Below are positions 1 to 11,709 of a stretch of 64,000 bases of DNA, piece after piece. Within the stretch, counting starts at the first letter, position 1, and each line of letters begins with the position of its first letter. Location of the stretch: NCBI GenBank assembly GCA_024196135.1, contig JAMQCK010000022.1, positions 113,443 to 177,442 on the forward strand. The letters run 5' to 3'. Source of the stretch: Pleurotus ostreatus/Saccharomyces cerevisiae fusant. Its lineage: Eukaryota > Opisthokonta. Both the position numbers and the translations under genes were made by a program. Below the pieces are notes generated by a model. That model did not search any database. It was not told the origin of the DNA and worked only from the letters and a program-made list of their open reading frames with translations.

Positions 1-301
1 GGTCGTAGTCGACCTCTGAGGAGATGACGTGACCCCTCGAGAGAGAGAGAACATGCACAAAATCATAGAAGTTGGTCTCGTGGCTCTAGCGATTGAGTGC
101 ATGCTTTTCACGAGCCCCGGAAAATGCCGACTCCCTCGTCATACTTCCGGAGTGTTATCACATGCGAGATTCCCCCACACTTTAAACCCTGGGGACTACC
201 TCCGCGAAGGACGCGCTACCCTTCTCTTCCTCCCATCTCGTCGGCTCTTTGCAGTAGCCTGTATATCCCTTCCTTGACTCCCTCTCTATCTTCTTGCTGC
301 T
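1..301. other. Upstream region of the SCP2 gene
   Basis: No coding family is recognisable here. The last 100 bases are pyrimidine-rich (CTTCTCTTCCTCCC..., TTGACTCCCTCTCTATCTTC), the usual look of a fungal 5' leader, and lead into the ATG at 302. An open frame across this stretch starts at GTG and shows no family features. Confidence 0.5.
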
Positions 302-904
302 ATGTCTGATCTCAAGGTCCCCGGATTTAAGGTGAGTCTTGCGCGCCACCATCGCTCGCGACCCGGTAGCTCACGCGACGATCGCAGGCCTCTGACCTCC
401 TTGCGAACATCAGCTCGAGCTTCAGCACCTTGAGCGATGCGCAGAAGCAGGCGCAGATGAAGAAGGTGCGTGTATTATGGCCCAGAGATCTGTGGCTATC
501 TGACTGACCACTCCCTCTAGACGAACGGCATCTTCGAGCTGCAGGTGACGAACGCGGACAAGCAGACCGCGACGTGGACCGTCGACATGAAGAAGACCGG
601 GACTGTGTACAAGGGGAACGCGAAGCCGAAGGCGGACGTGACGATCATCTTGTCCGACGAGACGTTGCAGGATCTGGCGACGGGGAAGGTGCGTACTTGC
701 TATTACGCTGGCTGTGCATACGCTGACGGAGGCATCGCAGACGAACGGCCAGAAGGCGTTCATGACGGGGAAGCTCAAGACGAAGGGTAACATGATGCTC
801 GCGACGAAGTTACAGGATGTTTTGAAGGTATGCCTGTCGACGTGGTCCCCCTTGCTGGCGCTTACATGTCCTTCCAGGCGGCCGATCCGAAGGCGAAGCT
901 ATAA
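302..904 (+). CDS. SCP2 sterol-binding domain protein
   Basis: A 129-residue protein made of a single SCP2 domain, a small soluble fold that binds sterols, fatty acids and acyl-CoA. Exons 302-331, 388-465, 521-688, 741-827 and 878-904; every exon is a multiple of three, so all four introns are phase 0. Family features: an N-terminal helix with FSTLSDAQKQAQMKK, the strand segment GIFELQVTNADKQTATWTVD, the motif KADVTIILSDET and the C-terminal QKAFMTGKLKTKGNMM. The protein ends AADPKAKL. Many SCP2 proteins end in a peroxisomal -SKL/-AKL tripeptide and AKL fits PTS1, so a peroxisomal location is inferred. It converges on the reductase gene downstream, with about 215 bp between stops. The family is clear; the ligand is unknown. 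Confidence 0.9.
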
Positions 905-1119
905 GCACCGCCCTGTATTTATACCTATCTGTATACCACATGGCTATGAAGAGTGGATTCTGACCCGTTTCCCGGCGAAGCTGGCGCGTAAGACTGTGTT
1001 CTCAAGGCTCACAAGGCAAATGACCCTAATAAAATGGTTCCGACTATCGTGGATGGTGGTGGTACAAATGCTGCGAGCTTTGATCTACATATACTTAGTC
1101 TGTTCAAATCGTACTCCCT

Positions 1120-2330
1120 TCACGCAACTTTCAACAACACCTTGCCCCCGACGTTTCCCTCCACCACGCGCCGCACGACATCCTGTATCTGCTTGCTGAC
1201 CTCCGCGTCTGACGCGCCCTCGCCGCCGACTTCGATGATCTCGTGCTTCGGGACCTTCAGCCCCATGTTCGCGACCTTGCCGATGAGCTCCTCCTTTTCT
1301 TCCTTGGAGTGCGTCTTGTACCAGCGGGACTGCCAGAAGCCGCAGGAGACGAGATCCTTGAAGATGAAGAGGGAGGTCGGAAGGGACAGCGGCTGCTTCG
1401 ACATGGCGCCGTAGGAGACGAGGTGCGGCTTAGTTGGCGGCTTGGCGGACAAGTAGCGCGCCATGTTGCTGGTTACGGGACCCGAGACGCAGTTGAGCGC
1501 AAGAGAGATTGGCTATGGGTAACATGAGCATCTTCCCTGGTCAACTGAGCCAGTAAACGCACCTTTCCGCCTGTCAACTCCTTTACCGTATCCCGCAGTC
1601 CCTTGTCCGCCAGGTCGTCGTAGGTAAAGACCGCATCCGCGCCCAGCCCCTTCATCTCGTCTACCAACTTGCCGAATTCCTTCCTATCCCGTACGAAGTT
1701 GATCGTCCGCCAGCCCTGCGCCTTCGCGATCTGCACGACGAGCTGCCCAACCGCGCTGTTCGCGCCGTTCTGCAGCACCCAGTCCCCAGGCTTCAGGTCC
1801 ACAAAGTCGTGCAGGAGGTTGTACGCGGTGGGCGGGTTCACGGTGAGCATCGCCGCGCCGGCCTCGGTGAGGCCCTCCGCGCGGGGCACGCGAACGACGT
1901 CCGTGGGCGCGAGGTTGCGGGAGGTGATCCAGGTGCCGGACTGGGGCGCGATGGGGACGACCCAGTCGCCCTCAGATAGCCCCTTGACATCTGAGCCGAC
2001 GGCAGTAACCTGCGCGAGGCCCTCATTCCCGCCGACGAAGACAGGCCCGTCCGTGCGGGATTGGAGGGATGCGTCGGGGCTGGGTTTGGCGGGGTAGACG
2101 CCCTCTATGACGTTGATGTCGGCGGGGTTGATGGGGGAGAGGATGTACTTGATGTTGATGGTGCCCGGTTTCGGCGCCTCGAGTGGGGGGTAGGATACGG
2201 CGCGCAGGACAGAGGGTGGTTCGCCATTCTTCGCGTAGACGATGGCACGGTCAGCGCGCCGTGCGGACGTGGAGAACGCGCGGTATGCAGCCGGTGAGCG
2301 CGCAGCGCGGACGCGGAATGTGGCTAACAT
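1120..2330 (-). CDS. ETR1: Mitochondrial trans-2-enoyl-CoA/ACP reductase (MECR/Etr1)
   Basis: A 386-residue medium-chain dehydrogenase of the MECR/Etr1 type, which catalyses the last NADPH-dependent step of mitochondrial fatty acid synthesis (needed for lipoate). Exons, minus strand: 2330-1563 and 1512-1120, with a 50 bp phase-0 intron. The first about 28 residues are Arg/Ala/Ser-rich and end in AFSTSARRA, a typical matrix presequence. Family motifs follow: SPINPADINVIEGVYP with the conserved Tyr of the active site, PVFVGGNEG, GDWVVP, LTVNPPTAYNLL, the Rossmann segment QNGANSAVGQLVVQIA and, after the intron, PISLALNCVSGP. Length matches yeast Etr1 (about 380). The frame stays open far upstream of the chosen ATG, but the presequence fixes the start. 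Zinc ligands are absent, as normal for this subfamily. Confidence 0.93.
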
Positions 2331-3822
2331 GATGGTCAATGTCGAGGAGTACGGTCTCGCGATCTCACGGCGCGCGCCGCGGATCGCCTTCGCGAATGAC
2401 GTCTTCCGAGCACGGCTCTCCGGCAATCCCACCCACTCACGTGACCGTGCTACGCATGGACCCATAAAGGTAAAGGTTTTCCTGAAGTTGGGACTGGGCC
2501 GCTGGGATTCGCTACCGCGATGTGTGACAACGTAGAGGAGCTGTTGCGCAACAAAATCTTCTCCCTGAGAGATGAACTGCCTCACACATGGTAAGTACTG
2601 GAACTTCAGTCTGCGGGCATTGCTCGCGAAGAGCAGGGAGTAAGGTGACTGGCAATCGCTGCTGCAAGCTGGTCTATCAATTTCAAAGAAGGCTTCTCTT
2701 TGTTGATTCTTCAGCATGAAAATTCGTGTCTGCATTGCGCGTGTGCGGTCAACAAGGCGCGTGAACAGGAGGAGGACGTGGTGTATGAGCAGGCAGTAAG
2801 GTATCAGTGCGCTTAACCTAGGCGGAGCAGCAAAAGAGCTCGAAAGTCCGGTGGTGCTGAAAAACCGAGGGTCAGGAAGAAAGATGAAAGGGAGGAGCAT
2901 ATACGGTGTAGGGATATAGGCGACGTAGGAAGTAGCATACGTACTAGGACGCTTCTCCAGAGAGCTGCGAGATTACGCAAGCGACGTAGAGCAAGGGAAG
3001 ACATCCCTAGGGGGGAAAGCATCCCCAGGGGGGAAAGCTAGGGGAAAGCGTAGCCCTGCGGTGGAAAGCTTCTCGCTGGTCAACCGCGAATATGCATTCA
3101 TCCTGTACTCACAAGCAATCAAGCGGTATAAAGAAGTCCCCTTTCAATTTCTCCACTCGGATGCTAGAGGAGGAGACGCTCAGACCGCTCTGTAATTGTC
3201 AAAGATGACCGAGTAAGCCAGGAAGCGATGGTCTTCAAACCCCCGGCCCGTCACCGTCATCGGAACTTGCCGAACTCACAATATCGATGGTGCTATTTTT
3301 GGCACCGAATTTCCAGGAAGATTTCGCGCAGATTTCCTGTGGTCTCCCACCTCTCGACCTTCCCATACTATACGAGCCCGACTCAGCCCTCGAGTTAAAT
3401 ACGCTTGAGGGGTATTGGATGCTGCCGTACCCTTCTCGAGTCATTTCGACGCCGATGAAGATCCGGGCGCTGATATAGAGGACTTCATTGAGCGGGCGCC
3501 TGTCCTCTCTTCTCCTTCCCTTCCTCTTCTTCGTCTGCTCGTAACGCGCTGGAATAGGATGCTGATAATAATTGAAGCCTATACATATATACATAGGAGA
3601 AAGGAATAGGTGCGTACGCTCGTTCAGCGAGCAAGGGCGAGAGCTGACGGGGACATAGCATCGGTTATAATGTACATAATCCTGGAAGAGTCGTGGCCGG
3701 TCGTGAAGTCCTGAACAGCAAGAGAGGAGAAGACGAAGGACGTATGATACAGGACAGAGGTCTGAAAGGGATGCTGGAATTGTCGGTGAGTCGTCGTCCA
3801 CCCGCGAGTACCATTACTCACC
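2331..3822. other. Intergenic region, no gene recognised
   Basis: About 1.5 kb between the start of ETR1 and the end of MAF1. Several open frames cross it on both strands, but none starts with a well-placed ATG, carries a known motif or can be joined by plausible splice sites. It contains the short imperfect tandem repeat listed separately. The right part (about 3600-3820) is probably MAF1 3' untranslated sequence. Confidence 0.5.
3002..3068. repeat. Short G/A-rich imperfect tandem repeat
   Basis: Two adjacent 18-base units differing at one base (catccctaggggggaaag, then catccccaggggggaaag) are followed by a shortened unit (ctaggggaaag) and a diverged one ending in ggtggaaag. Seen directly. 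It lies in non-coding DNA upstream of ETR1; no function is inferred. Confidence 0.75.
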
Positions 3823-4872
3823 TCAAGCAGAGCTCCTCAAACCAAGAGCACGCGCACCAGCTCCGGCGCCTCCCTCCCATCCCAAGAAGCGCTCCGGCGA
3901 CTTGTGACGACTCGACAGGAAGTCTGATGCCTCGCCGCCAGGCCACGACCTTGCCATGCCCTTCGCGCGCGCCCAGACGGTGACGTAGAGTATGCGCTTC
4001 AGCTTCCGGTTCAGGAAGAACCAGTGCGACGACCAGAGGAGCGCCCCGCTGGGCCCAAACAGCGGTGATTCATCCTCCTCGTCGGACGCGGCGTGCCGCC
4101 TGAGCATGATCGGCGACGAGCGGCCAGGCCGCACAGGATCCTCCATGTCGTACTCGTCGAAGTCGAAGACGCCCGTGTCACCCCCGTCCTCGTCGCTGCC
4201 GCTCCCCGTCGGCGCCACGTCATCATCCCCGTCGTCATTCTCGTGCGGGTCGGCGTCGATGTCGGGTGTGTATGAGTAGACCTCGCAGTCGGCGAGGCCG
4301 ATCGCGTCGTCGAGTATGCGGAACATATGCGGGTGGGTGCCGGCTTGGATGGGCGGGGGTGCGAAGGGGCTGGCGGCGATCTGGTCGTAGGGGGAGACGG
4401 AGCTCGGCACGGAGGAGGGGAAGAAGTCGGGCGTGGTGGGCGGGTAGGCGGAGTAGGTGCGCGGGGGGCGCGCGCCGCCGGTGACGAGCGTCGCGCTGAG
4501 CGCATTGAGCACCGCCGCGCCGCTCCCCTCGCGCGCGAAGTGCGACGGCTTCACGTCCGAGAACTCGTGGTCCGGGTAGGCGATGTTGAGCGTCGCTATG
4601 AGGAGGTAGAGCGTCTTGCGCGCGCCGTGCTTGTCGAATGCGCCGAACGGCGTCATCTCCGCCTCGCGGTCGAGTGCGGCCCACGACGGCGCGGGCGGCG
4701 AGTGCGCCGCGTCGTCCTTGTACGCGGTCTCGAGCGTCTTGATGAGCTTCTTGTCTCGCTTGACGTTCTTGCAACTGTATGCTTCGAGGCGGGTATGCAC
4801 CGCACATTCGGGCCCCTCGTGCGTGAGGGCTTGGGCCAGCCGCGATAAGGCTGGGATTTCAATGTACTTCAT
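3823..4872 (-). CDS. MAF1: MAF1, repressor of RNA polymerase III
   Basis: An intronless 349-residue protein with the three conserved Maf1 boxes. The N-terminal box opens MKYIEIPALSRLAQAL and continues TRLEAYSCKNVKRDKKLIK (residues 1-46). The second covers ARKTLYLLIATLNIAYPDHEFSDVKP (about 83-110), and the third contains LADCEVYSYTPD and WFFLNRKLKRILYVTVWAR (about 190-300). Maf1 shuttles to the nucleus under stress, binds Pol III and blocks its loading on TFIIIB. Between the second and third boxes lie a Pro/Ser/Thr-rich loop and a very acidic stretch (NDDGDDDVAPTGSGSDEDGG), the region usually phosphorylated by PKA/TOR kinases in fungi. The start is firm because MKYIEIP is the conserved N-terminus. 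The Gly/Ala-rich tail after about residue 310 is not conserved and could hide an unrecognised splice. Confidence 0.95.
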   Translation of the reverse strand: MKYIEIPALSRLAQALTHEGPECAVHTRLEAYSCKNVKRDKKLIKTLETAYKDDAAHSPPAPSWAALDREAEMTPFGAFDKHGARKTLYLLIATLNIAYPDHEFSDVKPSHFAREGSGAAVLNALSATLVTGGARPPRTYSAYPPTTPDFFPSSVPSSVSPYDQIAASPFAPPPIQAGTHPHMFRILDDAIGLADCEVYSYTPDIDADPHENDDGDDDVAPTGSGSDEDGGDTGVFDFDEYDMEDPVRPGRSSPIMLRRHAASDEEDESPLFGPSGALLWSSHWFFLNRKLKRILYVTVWARAKGMARSWPGGEASDFLSSRHKSPERFLGWEGGAGAGARALGLRSSA

Positions 4873-6748
4873 TTGGTGCGTATAGAGCAGAGGTCGGTAG
4901 GGTGGAGGTGCTGCTGGAATATGGGCGGGCCTGCGTTGAGCGCAGGGCGGTATGTGCGTCGGGCGCGGGGCCTTTGTCTTGATGTTGCTGGGAAAGGTGA
5001 CCGTATTTGTTTACCTGCGCCTCCACGCGAACACATTGCGGAATTGCCTTTTCGGTCCGTGGCCCGCGGAGTGGCGCACGTCCATTCTCTTGGCAGTGGC
5101 ACGTTCGAGTTCGGGATATCGAGACGAATGCATGCGCAATGGTGGAAGAAGAGAAAGAAATGACCATCTTCGAGCGGGCGAACGTTTGATTGCCATCAAA
5201 CTGAAATGAACTCTGGGGAAAAAGGTAACCTCCTCCGCTTCCAGTGCCCGGCATGGTAGGCGCTGTTACATGTATAACGAAGTGCGTTTACAAGGTCTTC
5301 GTCACCATGCACTCAACCTAATTGGGCATTCAGAAGGGGAAAGGGGGAAACCACGATAGAGGGTCGCGAGTACAGGACTGCTTGCGCCCCCTGCGGGAGC
5401 GGACCCACAAGTACAAACACACAATTATAACATGAAGCAACAGCGAATAGCATGGTAATATACATCCCGCAGAGAAGAAGGGTCGATAGGGATGAATCAG
5501 AGCAACAGATTGTGGAAAACATAGTCCAGCCTTCGAAGAGGCAGGTCGACAAGTAGCGATGCTTAATATCTGTTGTTGGTCGATACTGTAGGTCGTACAA
5601 TATGGGTCGGCTTCACTTGGTGATTCAGGATATTGAGGAGTGACTGAGCGGATGAATTATGGCTGGAGAACATGAGTGGAGACGATAGGGAGCGACAAGG
5701 CGTAACCGCGTGTGACAGAGGCGTTACGCAAATTGGGATCGCCGCTGCACCAGGCATGGCTTTCCTACTTTGTCCAATGGCACGTCGCTGAGATCCCCTT
5801 CATCCTGAGGGTCATGTCGTCCATATCGCGCGAGGGCCTTGTTGCCCATGAATCCCAGCATCTGAGGTCGCAGTGTGATCGCGAGGAGGTTTCGATGTCC
5901 ATCGAAGGGTCGAGCGCAGCTGTGGCGCGTGGTCGAAGCCAAGGTGCGTGCTTAGAACATTGCTCGGAGACTTTCGTACTGAGTTGCGCCCAGGAGCGCT
6001 AAGGACGCTTGTTCGGTAGCTTTGACATCGTAGACAACCATTCAGTCCAACGAGAGGGCTTGAGATGAGAGCTAGTCCCAACGGCCAGAAACTGCAATGT
6101 CATCGAAGGGGGACCGAGGCGCACAGACAGCTCGCAGACCTCGTAGGTCGTCGCCTGATATGCACTACACCCAAATCTGGGCGCAAGCTCTTCCATCTAG
6201 CCGGCAGAACCTCTACGCACCTCGGCTGCTCTCAAGCTTCAAGATCCTTGCCGTATCTCTGCCGTATACGAAGATCGCATGCCCGTAGCACATCCGGGGT
6301 CCGCGCAGATAGGAGGGAAGGAGGCTCTCGATGTCCCGCCTTTGCAGTGCAGCCACTGGACGGCTGATCGTGCAAATTCCACACGCATTTAGCCAGGCCA
6401 ACCAGGAGATGTCGCCAGTGCAGTCCATTGCATACGCGGGCCAGCCATGGCCCCGCCCGCGGAGCCAAGAGCGCAGATGACCGCCGTCAGGTCAGAAGGC
6501 AGGAGGTGGAGAACACCGCCCCAGATTCTGTCAGCGACTCCCAGCCTCCAGGCGTTGCGCTTTTGCCCATAACAGGTACCAGCGCAAATCCTGAACTCTA
6601 CCCATTACCGCCCCTTTGGCGCAGCTTGTTCTCGGCTCCTGCAGGAGCGCAAAACCCTTCTCACGCGTCCCTCCAACTTCCCCTCATCCAGCGCTCGAAA
6701 ATCGCAGGATATCCCGCACGACGTTCTAGGACCGGAGATCACAGCGAC
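4873..6748. other. Long intergenic region, no gene recognised
   Basis: Nearly 1.9 kb between the divergent MAF1 and C2H2 genes. Reading both strands for family motifs and for short exons joined by GT...AG introns gave nothing convincing; the open frames are short, often start at GTG or TTG and look like chance frames. The two ends presumably hold the promoters of the flanking genes. An undetected gene without known relatives is possible. Confidence 0.45.
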
Positions 6749-7595
6749 ATGATGAGCTCTGGTGAGTCTCGCATTGGGCGTGGGGGTGGCTGGCTGATGA
6801 AGTCGTTGCGCTATCAGTGCAGTGGGCGCCGGGGACGCAGAATGCGGCTCCCACCGTTGGCCAGCCAGTGGCTCCTGCCTTGGGTCCATCCCAGACGACA
6901 GACGAACCAGAGGGCAGCCCCGCCGATCGGACATGCAAGAAATGTGGTAGAATCTTCACAAGGTGCGTATCTGACTGTCCACCCCCTCTACACCCGGCAT
7001 GTTGTTGCTCGCCCTGCGACTCGCATTGGACCTGCAATCGGCCTTCCTCGACTGGGAATACCCCTCACGCCCCTTCCCAGGCCCAGCGCTCTCTTCACCC
7101 ACATGAACACGCATACCGGGAAGCGACGTACGTGCATTTACTCCGTGCCATCCTTCTTCCGTTGAATCAGACGCCTAACCGACGCCAGCGCACGAATGCG
7201 GCGCGCCCGGCTGCAACTCCGCCTTCGCGGCGCGCTCGAACATGCTCCGGCACCGCCGCACGCACGGCGAGGAGGTCGTGGCCGCCCTCGAGGAGCGCGA
7301 GCGGCGGGAGGCGGCCGCGCGCCCGCCCCCGCCGGCGGTGTTCAGCACGCCGATCGTGAACGAGCAGGTCGGCGGCGGCGGCGGCGGCGACGCGCCGGTG
7401 ACCGTGCAGTGGATGACGCCGAACCGCGCGGCGCGGGCGTACAGACGGTATCCCGATGTTATTCCTCATGTGGAGGCGAATCTTGTAACGCCTGTTGCAC
7501 CAGGGACCACATCTTCTGCGCCCGTCTATTGGCAGGGTGCGGCCCCTCAGCATGATGGGCACAACGGCCACGGAAGTAGCTATATGTGGGCGTGA
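6749..7595 (+). CDS. C2H2 zinc-finger transcription factor (two fingers)
   Basis: A 203-residue protein with two adjacent C2H2 fingers, hence probably a nuclear DNA-binding regulator. Exons 6749-6761, 6818-6962, 7081-7127 and 7189-7595. Finger 1 (CKKCGRIFTRPSALFTHMNTH) is split by an intron inside the Arg codon after FT. The linker is TGKRPHE, and finger 2 (CGAPGCNSAFAARSNMLRHRRTH) has the longer C-x4-C spacing common in fungal factors. The fingers sit at about residues 46-96, followed by a charged helix (EERERREAAARP), a run of seven glycines coded by a GGC repeat, and a Pro/Gln/His-rich tail ending SSYMWA. The first coding exon is only 13 bp (MMSS...), so the start is the weakest part. Finger architecture is certain; target genes are unknown. 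Confidence 0.85.
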
Positions 7596-8224
7596 AGAGA
7601 CGCGGATGATAGGCGTATGATGGAGAGCAGTGGAGGGTGTGGCCTATGATGCTGGTCATACGATAGGTATAGGTGAGTGACTCCTTGCGATTCATATGCA
7701 AGTGGCTGCGAGTTTTCGTTTCTTGCGTCAGGTACACACCAGAGCGGTATCGAACGATTATATCGGAGCTGTGTGCGTGCTAGTTCCTGGTCTGTACTTG
7801 TAGCAGTTTGACATCGACTGGGTGCTTCGTTATGATATACACGAGGGCTTTGAGTATGTTCATAGACCGATATACCGTTCCCGAGAAGGACAATGAGCGG
7901 TCGGTCTCGAGAACGTGTGTGACATCCCCATGTGACTGGCCACTGAGTTGCTTTCGTTCCTTTACCAGTAATCCTATCGGCTCAGAGCTCGCCGCCTTCC
8001 CATCGTTTCGATGAAGTGCTTCGCATGTCAACGATGTTCTGACGATGCCATGTTGTACGCGAACAAGTACTGAGTGGTGCTAGATTAAAACCATAATGTA
8101 AGTACATCCAACATGTAGTAAATACACAAAACTATCGTAACATCGTTAACGCTCCGTCCATCGTTATAACATAGACAAAAAGGACCCACATCCAAAGGCG
8201 AGAGGAAAGGCAAGGACCGGACGA
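7596..8224. other. Convergent intergenic region
   Basis: Non-coding stretch between the stops of the C2H2 gene (+) and MGM1 (-). AT-richer than the genes (for example around 8070-8180). Nothing but probable 3' untranslated sequence is seen. Confidence 0.5.
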
Positions 8225-11200
8225 TCAGAAGATGTTGCTGAACAACCCGCGCTGGCGTCTTGACGCGGCAGGCTTCGGGTCAGCGCGGAGGGTCGAGAGG
8301 CTGTTCAGCTGCTTCATGACCTGGATAAACAGTGGTAAGCGATGATCCTGGAGGAGGTCAGGAAGGGAGCACACCTCTTCCAACTTGTCCTTGCGCTCCT
8401 GCAAGTCAAGATGTCGCCGTACAGCAGGGTTCTCGCGCGCGAACTCGAGGATCTCCTTCCGGTCGAGGTCGTACAATAAGCGGGAGTCGATCTCGCGGGG
8501 AAACTGAAGCAAAGCGGTAAGTACGCGTGCGACATTCATGGAAAGAACTGGACTTACTTGGTAAAAGAAATGGTCTAAAAGCTCTATGTTGATGAACATG
8601 GCGGAGGTGTATGCAAGCTTGTCCGCGACAACATCGAGGAAGGCTTCGGGGCAGAAGACATCGTTCTCGGGGCCAGACCGACACCGCTTGGACTTCAGGG
8701 CGGCCAGACGCAACTTGAGGATGGCTAACCGGTCGGCGTAAAGAAGCGCATGACGAGCTGGACATGACTTAGCAAATGAGCGTGTTACATGGGCGAGTGG
8801 TGCTCACCATCGTGTATCTGCGCCGGCGGGTATTTGTAGGATTCGGGGGTGATCTCGTCCTCCTGCGGCGCGCCCTCCAAACGCTTGACCTTCCGCTCCT
8901 TCTCCTTCTCCTCCAGCGTCTTCACATACTGGATCAAGCTCCCCAACCGCCTCGACCCGCCCACTTTCTTCCGGATATCCTTCAGCTTCGTCTCGCACAT
9001 CGTCAGCTCGTTCTCGAAGAGCTTCACGGCCTGCTCGCGGCCGAGGTTCCACTCGCGCTCGTCAACCTCCACGTCGTACTTATACGGCTTGATGCAGTTC
9101 TCGACCTGATCCGACGTCACGCCGATGCGATCGCGCAGGATGGCGTGCGAGAACTCGATGAGGCGCTCTGCGGTGCGTGGGTGGTAGTTGAACGGTTCGC
9201 TCGCGGCGATGGAGTCGATGAGCGTGCGCAGGCCGTCCGCGACCAGGAGCGTGGCATCACGGCCTACACCGGACTTTGTCAACAGGGAGGATGCGGCGTC
9301 GAGCTTGTGGCGCCAGTAGGGGTCGACATCTTCCGCCGTCTTCCGCGGGTCGGCGCCGAGTTGGTTAAGCTCTGGTGTGCGGCGATCGAGCCAGTAGAGC
9401 TGCTCGAGGACGTCCATGACCTTGTCGTCGAGCATCGCCTTCAGCTTCGCGCGAATGATAGGCCGACAGAACTGCTGAGTGTGCTCGGCGAAGCGTGCCT
9501 TCAGCTTGTCCATAGTCTCCGCGACATATGACTCGGCGGTGACGCGACGGTCGTTGTACTGCACCTTGAACTGGTAGGTCGCCTCCTCCAGCTCAAGCTG
9601 AACAGCGTTGGTGATGCCATGAAGCGAGGAAGCCATTGACGACTCCAGGACCTCCATCAATCGACGACGCAAGGTGTCCGTGCCAACCATGAGGTTGCCA
9701 GTACGGAAGACATCGCGATGATGAGCGAAGAAGTCCTCCTCGTTACGACGCGCCACCTCCTGAGCGTTCTCGCGAGGGGAGATGCGCCTGCCGGCCTTGG
9801 CAACGACACCGACGTAACCCAAGTGCAGAGGGTATCGGTTGCCCGCCAAGATGCTAGCGCCCTGCTCAGGGGGAACCAGGTCCATCTTCGTGATGACGCC
9901 GATGGTGCGCAAGCCCAGAGGGTCCACCGCACGACTAGCCCTCAGCGCAGGCGAGTTGGCAAGATCGACGTCAGCAGCGCATACGGCAAGGATAATGTTG
10001 GGCTCCCGGATGTATCGCTCGCAAAGACTCGCGATCTTGCTCTTGAGCGTTTCGGGCTGGTCCATGGAGGCAATCTGAATGTATCCCGGGAGGTCAATGA
10101 GAGTGAGATCGGGGACGTTGGGCGAATATATCCGGAGGTCGATAGGCTCGTCCGAGACGCATTCAGAGGCGGGCACCGCCATATTGAGATCGGTCAGAGT
10201 GCGCTGGATTTGAGAGAAGTCGGTAATCTTGCCGAGCCCGAGGGCGGGGAACTCGCCGTATTCCGCTGCGCGCTTGTTGCCGTCGTTGTTGGGAGTATGA
10301 ATGAGCGTGAGCTCCAGTGGGCGACGAGTCACCATATTGTTTCCTCTGTTATGCATTAGCATCTTCTCTCAGATCCAGTAGTACTCCACGCACTTGGGAA
10401 GGAACTCGTGCCCGACAATGGTTTCCAAGACCGAGCTCTTGCCAGAGCTCTGACTGCCAATGACGACGATGCTGGGCAACTTGAGCGCGTCGCTCTGGTC
10501 GATGCTGAGAAGCATGCTGCGTATCTCGATGAGCTTGCGCGTGAGGTGCATGAGGCCGTTTTGAGTGGTGTTGTCATCGCCGCCCTGCTTGGGCTCAGCA
10601 GGCGATGACATGGTCGCGGCGACCAGCGCAGCAATGGCAGCCTCGTCCGTTGGAGGTTTCTTGCCCCCATCCTGCTGATCACCTCCCTCGTCCTCTCCCT
10701 GCTGTCGCCTCTTCTCTCGACGCTCCTTCATGCCGGAGAACAGGTCCTTGAGGAACTGAGGGGCCTCGGCATTGGATACGCGATCGGTGGCGCCCTTCAG
10801 CCCTTCGGACAGACCCTCGGACACCTCCTTGAGACCGCCTGACGCAGAATCAAAGAGTCCGCTGGCCGTATCTTGCACGGTATTCATCCACTCCGAGGTC
10901 GTCTTCTTGAATTCTGTATGTGTGTAAGCCGACCGCGTACTTCCTCAAGTAGGACGTGACGCACCATCGACCTTGTAGTTCGCGTACGCAAATCCCCCTG
11001 CGCCGACAGTTGCACCAGCTATTGGAATCCGGAATGCGCGCGCCATGAAGCGAGGGATGGACGAATACGAGATCGCGCGCGCATGCATCTGGCGAAACAC
11101 GGCCGGCGCAGGCATAGCGTATCGTCGCCGTAGAGACCCCGAGGAGAGGTGGAGTGTCGTATTAGGCCGCGCCGCAGGATGCAGGCGGTGAATGGGCCGA

Positions 11201-11307
11201 GTCTGCTGCAGTCCTTGCCTCCGCGCCGCCGCCGCTGCCGCCGCGAGACCATATGTCGCCGTCTTCTTGCAGAAGAGGGACAGGCGTTGGCGCATGTTCG
11301 CGTACAT
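8225..11307 (-). CDS. MGM1: Mitochondrial dynamin-like GTPase Mgm1/OPA1
   Basis: A 959-residue dynamin-family GTPase of the mitochondrial inner membrane, needed for inner-membrane fusion and cristae shape. Exons, minus strand: 11307-10965, 10913-10394, 10345-8808, 8757-8558 and 8503-8225; introns are 48-54 bp. The first exon codes a long Arg/Ala-rich presequence followed by the hydrophobic segment [19 protein letters not shown], the membrane anchor typical of Mgm1. The GTPase domain follows with P-loop GSQSSGKS, switch LTLIDLPGY and TKMD. The middle/stalk region contains the family block [20 protein letters not shown] and [20 protein letters not shown], and the GED ends [11 protein letters not shown]. 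There is no PH or proline-rich domain, which separates it from classical dynamins. All five exons join in phase. It shares a 402 bp divergent promoter region with the aldolase gene. Confidence 0.96.
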
Positions 11308-11709
11308 GCTTGAGGACCGCCTTGGGTAACGAGCGGGGAGAGGCGGGGAGATACAGACGAAGTTGCTTGTCGCCGTCGTCGACGTTGCCGGAGAATGCGC
11401 GTCGGTTCGGCAGACGCCGACAAAGGTCGTTCACGTGACGCTGACTTTATGCGCCCACAAGTTCGACTTCTTGGCCCGCGCATGGATTGGGATGGAGGCC
11501 ATGGTGCACAAGTGCCCCATGCACTACTGCACAGCTGCACGCTTTCCAGCGGTCTCCGCCCATCGAGCTGTGGGGACCGTCAAGGCTTGCGTGGCACACA
11601 ATATAGAGAAAGAATCCGCGGATCCGGATCTCGACGGGCCGCCAGATTGCACATCGATTCTATCGCAGCCGGGGTTGCTTCGGACCACCACTTATATCTC
11701 CAGCTCATC
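11308..11709. promoter_or_regulatory. Divergent promoter region MGM1 / aldolase
   Basis: 402 bp separate the start codons of MGM1 (-) and the aldolase (+), so both promoters must lie here unless they overlap the genes. A weak TATA-like ACTTATATCTC lies about 15 bases before the aldolase ATG, too close for a normal core promoter. No other site is clear. Confidence 0.5.

Noticed and set aside
2331..2900. Long N-terminal extension of the ETR1 reading frame
   Set aside because: The frame is open to 2900, but its composition is unlike coding DNA, and the mitochondrial presequence begins exactly at the ATG at 2330.
3235..3801. 188-codon minus-strand frame downstream of MAF1
   Set aside because: Starts at GTG, has no motif and no splice partners. 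Most likely chance in 3' flanking DNA.
8776..9531. 251-codon plus-strand frame inside MGM1
   Set aside because: Antisense shadow of the dynamin exon: biased codons in GC-rich coding DNA keep the opposite frame open. It has no motif and no independent promoter signs.
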